Shown piece after piece: positions 60,633-64,000 of a stretch of 64,000 nucleotides of DNA. Location: assembly GCF_900109515.1 (NCBI RefSeq), contig NZ_FOBD01000014.1, positions 124,001-188,000 on the forward strand. Reading direction: 5' to 3'. The position numbers were made by a program, and so were the translations under genes. Source of the DNA: Paenibacillus sp. OK003 (lineage in GTDB: Bacteria; Bacillota; Bacilli; Paenibacillales; Paenibacillaceae). Numbering within the stretch: the first letter of the stretch is position 1; every line of letters starts with the position of its first letter. A model generated the notes under the pieces. That model saw only the letters and a program-made list of their open reading frames with translations. It did not search any database and was not told the origin of the DNA.

Positions 60633-61877
60633 GTGTATTGTCACGTATGTGGGACCAAAAGCAGTCCAGGAGACAGCACATGTAGAAAGTGTAGAACGAA
60701 GTTAAAAGATTCAAGCTCTACAGATGAACAGATTTGGGCAGAAACAGCAGTTGGTCTGGAGAGTGAAACGGGAAAAGCATTAGATCAGTTATCCAGACAG
60801 CATCAGTCTGCACCAAAGCAGAGCAACACGGCACAAGGAAGAGCATTTAGCTGGATTATTCCACTGCTACTGGCAGCAGTGATGGGGGCCTTGTTGACTT
60901 ATTATTACAAGCAGGAGATGGGCATCAATGCGGAGGTAAAATCACTGCATCAACAGGCGGAGCAGGCGGCCTTGGACGGAAAATATCAAGAGGCGCTTCA
61001 ACTTTTGGATTCGGCTCTTGCGAAACGGCCCAATGTGGATGGACTTGTGCAGGATCGCCAGATTACAGCCAAAGCCTTCAATCTGATGAATCAGCTGAAT
61101 AAAGCTGCGACAAGCTTGAAAACGGGGAAACTTGCTGCTGGTGACAAGACCCTTCAGGCTGTAGCAAAAGTGTTGAAGGAGCGAGAGGAACCGGTATTCG
61201 CCAAGGTGCGGACGACTCTAAACAACAACAAGGTGACATTGGCTGTCCTGAAGGTAAAGAAAGAAATCGATAGTTTGACAACCGTACAGGCACTTGCTGA
61301 GAAATTGGACACGGTATCGAAATTGAAAGGCAAGGAAGCAGAGGCGGTTCAGAAACAAATTATCGACAAGCTGGCTGGTCTTAGCTATAAGCAAGCTGAA
61401 CAGCAAGTGAAGAAAAAGGATTTTACGGCTGCATTGCAAACCGTTGATCAGGGGCTGTCCTACGCCCCGGAGGATGACAAACTGACAGCATATCGCGAAC
61501 GAGTATTGAGTGAGAAGAAGGCTTTTGAAAAAGCAGAAGCTGAACGAATTCAACTTGCTGAGCAACAAGCGGCAGAAGAAGACCTGAAAAACCGCACAGC
61601 AGCGGTGAGCATTGTAGAGGTAGAAGCGACGCTTGATATGTATGGCGATCTGTATATAAGCGGCTCAATCGTGAATAATGCCACTCGGCCTATCTCTTCC
61701 GTGACGGTTATGTTGGATATCTACAGCTCAGACGGGGCATATCTCGGTCAAACCTATGCGGATGTGTATCCAAGCTGGCTTGATGTAGGGGATCAAGGAT
61801 TTTTTGAAACGTATTATTACGGTGTGTACGAGGAAGCGGAAGTTTCTGTAGTGAACGCAACGTGGTATCTGGAATAG
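60633..61877 (+). CDS. Zinc-ribbon membrane protein with coiled-coil and FxLYD-type domain
   Basis: A 414-residue protein starting at GTG 60633 (GGAGGG upstream). Residues 3-20 form a zinc ribbon (YCHVCGTKSSPGDSTCRKC). A TM helix spans about 72-90. A TPR-like/coiled stretch follows (about 100-320), rich in Lys, Glu and Ala. The C-terminal about 85 residues are an FxLYD-type beta domain (GDLYISGSIVNNATRPISS). It lies 13 bp before an HtrA-like protease gene and is probably cotranscribed with it. Its role may be in envelope quality control, but no activity is evident. Confidence 0.85.
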   Translation: MYCHVCGTKSSPGDSTCRKCRTKLKDSSSTDEQIWAETAVGLESETGKALDQLSRQHQSAPKQSNTAQGRAFSWIIPLLLAAVMGALLTYYYKQEMGINAEVKSLHQQAEQAALDGKYQEALQLLDSALAKRPNVDGLVQDRQITAKAFNLMNQLNKAATSLKTGKLAAGDKTLQAVAKVLKEREEPVFAKVRTTLNNNKVTLAVLKVKKEIDSLTTVQALAEKLDTVSKLKGKEAEAVQKQIIDKLAGLSYKQAEQQVKKKDFTAALQTVDQGLSYAPEDDKLTAYRERVLSEKKAFEKAEAERIQLAEQQAAEEDLKNRTAAVSIVEVEATLDMYGDLYISGSIVNNATRPISSVTVMLDIYSSDGAYLGQTYADVYPSWLDVGDQGFFETYYYGVYEEAEVSVVNATWYLE

Positions 61878-61890
61878 GAGGACAGGATGG

Positions 61891-63042
61891 ATGGCCAAAC
61901 GAACATGGAGTACGATTATATCCAGTGCAATCATTATTGGAGCTGGAGCAGGAGGGGTGTTCTGGATTCATCAGCATTCAGCAGATCAACTGCAGGATGG
62001 ACCAAGACTGGCTGTTGTCACTACGAAGGAAACGGCAACCACAGCGTCTAAACCGTCCTCCCAAACAGCCGTGAAGAAAACACGTAAACAGATTATTGAA
62101 GAGAGTCAGAAGAAAGTGGTTACGATTGAGAGCAGCAGCGGACTGGGTTCCGGTTTTCTCTACAATGATCAGGGGGATGTGGTAACTAATGCTCACGTGG
62201 TGGAGGGGTCGAAAGAAGTAACGATTCGAACCCTGAATCACGAGGAGTATAAGGGAACCGTTATCGGGATTGGAGAAGAGACGGATGTTGCTGTCGTCAG
62301 GGTGCCTGATCTGAAAAAAGTTAAACCGCTACCTATCGCCAAATCCAAAGCGGAGACGGGTGATGAGATTCTCGCTCTGGGTAGTCCGCTGGGTCTGGAG
62401 AACACCGTAACTACAGGCATTATCAGCGGAGTTGGCCGCAGCTTCGAAATTGCCCCGTATATCTATAGTAATCTGTATCAAATCTCGGCGCCTATTACAC
62501 ACGGCAACAGCGGTGGCCCACTGATCAGTGCAGAAACCGGTGAAGTATTGGGCATTAATTCAGCCGTTGTGGAGCAGGAAGGCGGAATCGGGTTCAGCAT
62601 TCCGATCACCAGTGTATTGAAGCAGGTCCAGGCCTGGTCTGAGAAACCATCATCGTCTACAACGGCGGTTCAGACGAGTGGCAGTCAGGGATCGGGAGCA
62701 GACTCAGCTTCTTTGGAAGCGGAGGGTCTGGTGACCGAATTTTATATGAACCTGAATCTAAATGACTATGTTACCGCCTATGCCTTGCTTGGCAGTGAGT
62801 GGCAGAGCGGTATAAGTTATGCCAAGTTCCGTGAAGGTTACATCAACACCAGTTATGTTACCATTGCCCAAGTTTCGTCCTCAGACAAGTCAAATGATGA
62901 AATAGAGGTCACGGCGGTTATTACAGCGGATGAACGAAAAGACGGTGAATTGGTCACCACGAAATATAAAGTTACGTATCAAGTCGGTTATGAAAATGGA
63001 CAACTGAAAATACTTCATGGTCAAGGAAAAAAAGTGAAATAA
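61891..63042 (+). CDS. HtrA-like trypsin-fold serine protease with NTF2-like C-terminus
   Basis: A 383-residue protein from ATG 61891 behind GGAGGACAGG. A TM anchor (about 8-27) precedes the trypsin-fold domain with H102 (TNAHVVEG), D132 (ETDVAVVRVP) and S207 (HGNSGGPLIS), so all three catalytic residues are present. There is no PDZ domain. The last about 120 residues (AEGLVTEFYMNLNLNDYVTAYALLG) look like an NTF2/DUF4878-type fold. It is likely an extracellular, membrane-bound protease in the same operon as the zinc-ribbon protein. Confidence 0.92.
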   Translation: MAKRTWSTIISSAIIIGAGAGGVFWIHQHSADQLQDGPRLAVVTTKETATTASKPSSQTAVKKTRKQIIEESQKKVVTIESSSGLGSGFLYNDQGDVVTNAHVVEGSKEVTIRTLNHEEYKGTVIGIGEETDVAVVRVPDLKKVKPLPIAKSKAETGDEILALGSPLGLENTVTTGIISGVGRSFEIAPYIYSNLYQISAPITHGNSGGPLISAETGEVLGINSAVVEQEGGIGFSIPITSVLKQVQAWSEKPSSSTTAVQTSGSQGSGADSASLEAEGLVTEFYMNLNLNDYVTAYALLGSEWQSGISYAKFREGYINTSYVTIAQVSSSDKSNDEIEVTAVITADERKDGELVTTKYKVTYQVGYENGQLKILHGQGKKVK

Positions 63043-63087
63043 AAGTTATGTAGGGAGAATGGGCACCAAGCCGATTCTCCTTTTTGA

Positions 63088-63132
63088 TTGCTTAAGTTTG
63101 ATGGTTCTGTTAAAATACAGAACGAACGTTCA
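63088..63132 (+). promoter_or_regulatory. TetR-gene promoter and operator
   Basis: TTGCTT (63088-63093), 17 bp, TAAAAT (63111-63116). The palindrome AGAACGAACGTTCAGT around GAACGTTC (63124-63131) covers the likely transcription start. This suggests autorepression. Confidence 0.65.
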
Positions 63133-63157
63133 GTATGCAAGAGGCGGAGTGAAATGG

Positions 63158-63763
63158 ATGAGTATGAATAAAAAGCAAATTCAAACCGAGCAGACCAAGA
63201 AGAAACTTGCGGATGCCTCAAGAGCTCTTTTTGTGCAAAAAGGGTATAAAGCAACCTCCATTGAAGATATTGTGGCTGCGACAGGCAGCAGTAAAGGCAA
63301 TATCTACTACCATTTTAAAAGCAAGGAAGGCCTCTTTCTGTATCTGATTGATGAGTGGGATCGGGAATGGGAAGAGAATTGGGCGGCCAAGGAACATCTG
63401 TATCATACCTCTACCGAGAAGATCTACGGCTTGGCAGAACAATTAATCCTCGATGATATGAATCACCCGCTTACGAAGGCGGCAGATGAGTTCTTTACCG
63501 GGGAAAAGAAAGAAAATGATATTGAAGAACGAATATCTTTGATGTTTGAGCGGCATATTCAATTTAACAAACAATTGGTGGAACAGGGGATAGAGAGCGG
63601 AGAGTTCAAGGCAGACAACGCAGACAATCTTGCGCTCATTCTGGAAAGCACCATTATTGGACTTAGTCAGCTGTCGCGCGGAATGGAGCCAGAACAGGCT
63701 CTTGCCTTATACCGCCAGGCAGCTAGCGTATTCTTATATGGAATAGCAAAAGATAAAGCTTAA
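63158..63763 (+). CDS. TetR/AcrR-family repressor
   Basis: A 201-residue protein from ATG 63158 (a second ATG follows two codons later), with GGCGGAG upstream. The DNA-binding domain reads LADASRALFVQKGYKATSIEDIVAATGSSKGNIYYHFKSKEGL, standard for TetR. The C-terminal domain (about 70-195) has no recognisable ligand site. The next gene encodes an MFS exporter, so the likely role is drug-responsive control of it. Confidence 0.95.
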   Translation: MSMNKKQIQTEQTKKKLADASRALFVQKGYKATSIEDIVAATGSSKGNIYYHFKSKEGLFLYLIDEWDREWEENWAAKEHLYHTSTEKIYGLAEQLILDDMNHPLTKAADEFFTGEKKENDIEERISLMFERHIQFNKQLVEQGIESGEFKADNADNLALILESTIIGLSQLSRGMEPEQALALYRQAASVFLYGIAKDKA

Positions 63764-63796
63764 GGCAACATTTTGACAACTACGGAGGATGGAATC

Positions 63797-64000
63797 ATGG
63801 CATTACTTACACGGAACAGGGGCGCATTGCTGCTGTTAATGTTTAATATTTTTCTCGTTTTTACAGGTATAGGTCTTGTTGTACCTATTATGCCTGCGTA
63901 CATGGATCTACTGCATATCACCGGGTTCACGGTTGGTTTGCTGGTAGCAGCATTCTCCTTCACGCAGTTTCTGTTTTCTCCAGTTGCGGGCCGTTGGTCT
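63797..64000 (+). CDS. MFS multidrug-efflux-type transporter (3' end outside window)
   Basis: Only the first 68 codons are present, from ATG 63797 with GGAGG upstream. They encode TM1 (LLLLMFNIFLVFTGIGLVVP) and TM2 with the conserved loop motif start VAGRWS, matching the DHA1 drug:H+ antiporter branch (NorA/Blt-like). It follows a TetR gene by 33 bp, the usual arrangement for inducible efflux. Confidence 0.9.
   Translation, partial: MALLTRNRGALLLLMFNIFLVFTGIGLVVPIMPAYMDLLHITGFTVGLLVAAFSFTQFLFSPVAGRWS

Overview
The window looks like a chromosomal segment of a Paenibacillus-type Firmicute. The supporting signs are AGGAGG-type ribosome binding sites, frequent GTG/TTG starts, intermediate GC content, a YesM/YesN-LplABC sugar uptake operon, a PBP3/MecA-like penicillin-binding protein, many two-component systems, an IS1182-type element and a TxpA/Hol_Tox-type small toxin. 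No rRNA, tRNA, CRISPR array or prophage module was seen. Assignments rest on reading motifs by eye; no database search was run.

Region 1 (1-8.6 kb) is the most unusual part: a compact, co-directional biosynthetic locus. It holds the end of a peptide-exporting ABC transporter, a precursor with a nitrile-hydratase-like (NHLP) leader and Gly-Gly cleavage site, an atypical DAACS-family symporter, a two-domain GNAT acyltransferase, a fused ketosynthase plus inactive ketosynthase (KS-CLF-like), an acyl carrier protein, a ketoreductase, a degraded reductase-like protein, a second Gly-Gly peptide with two CxxC pairs, and a solute-binding lipoprotein. The simplest reading is a lipidated ribosomal peptide whose acyl chain is built in place by the KS/ACP/KR set and attached by the GNAT enzyme. 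Four TTGAA repeats spaced exactly 11 bp precede the precursor, and a long hairpin separates it from the enzyme genes.

Region 2 (8.7-32 kb) is regulatory and transport DNA: a hybrid double histidine kinase, a DUF4003-like protein, a membrane-anchored beta-lactamase-fold serine hydrolase followed by an OmpR-type two-component pair, the YesMN-LplABC operon with a near-perfect LacI/CcpA-type palindrome, an ArsR/SulP pair, a SEC-C protein, an amino-acid permease and a stress-type SDR. Region 3 (32-50 kb) is patchier: a transglutaminase-like lipoprotein, a small exported protein whose best start codon is ATA, gene remnants (DUF1801, aminoglycoside phosphotransferase, DUF6366), a type I toxin-antitoxin locus, two XRE regulators behind tandem palindromes, the IS1182-like element, and an ECF sigma factor with a large C-terminal extension. 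Four copies of a structured ~50-70 bp repeat lie in gaps at 30.6-31.1 and 49.8-50.2 kb.

Region 4 (50.2-56.4 kb, minus strand) is a polysaccharide operon: a PilZ-bearing cellulose-synthase-like glycosyltransferase, an anchored beta-rich protein, an MBOAT acyltransferase and a DHHW-motif protein. It suggests a c-di-GMP-controlled, O-acylated exopolysaccharide. Region 5 (56.8-64 kb) holds a CBS protein, a class B PBP, a methyltransferase, a zinc-ribbon/FxLYD membrane protein, an HtrA-like protease, and a TetR regulator followed by the start of an MFS drug-efflux-type transporter.
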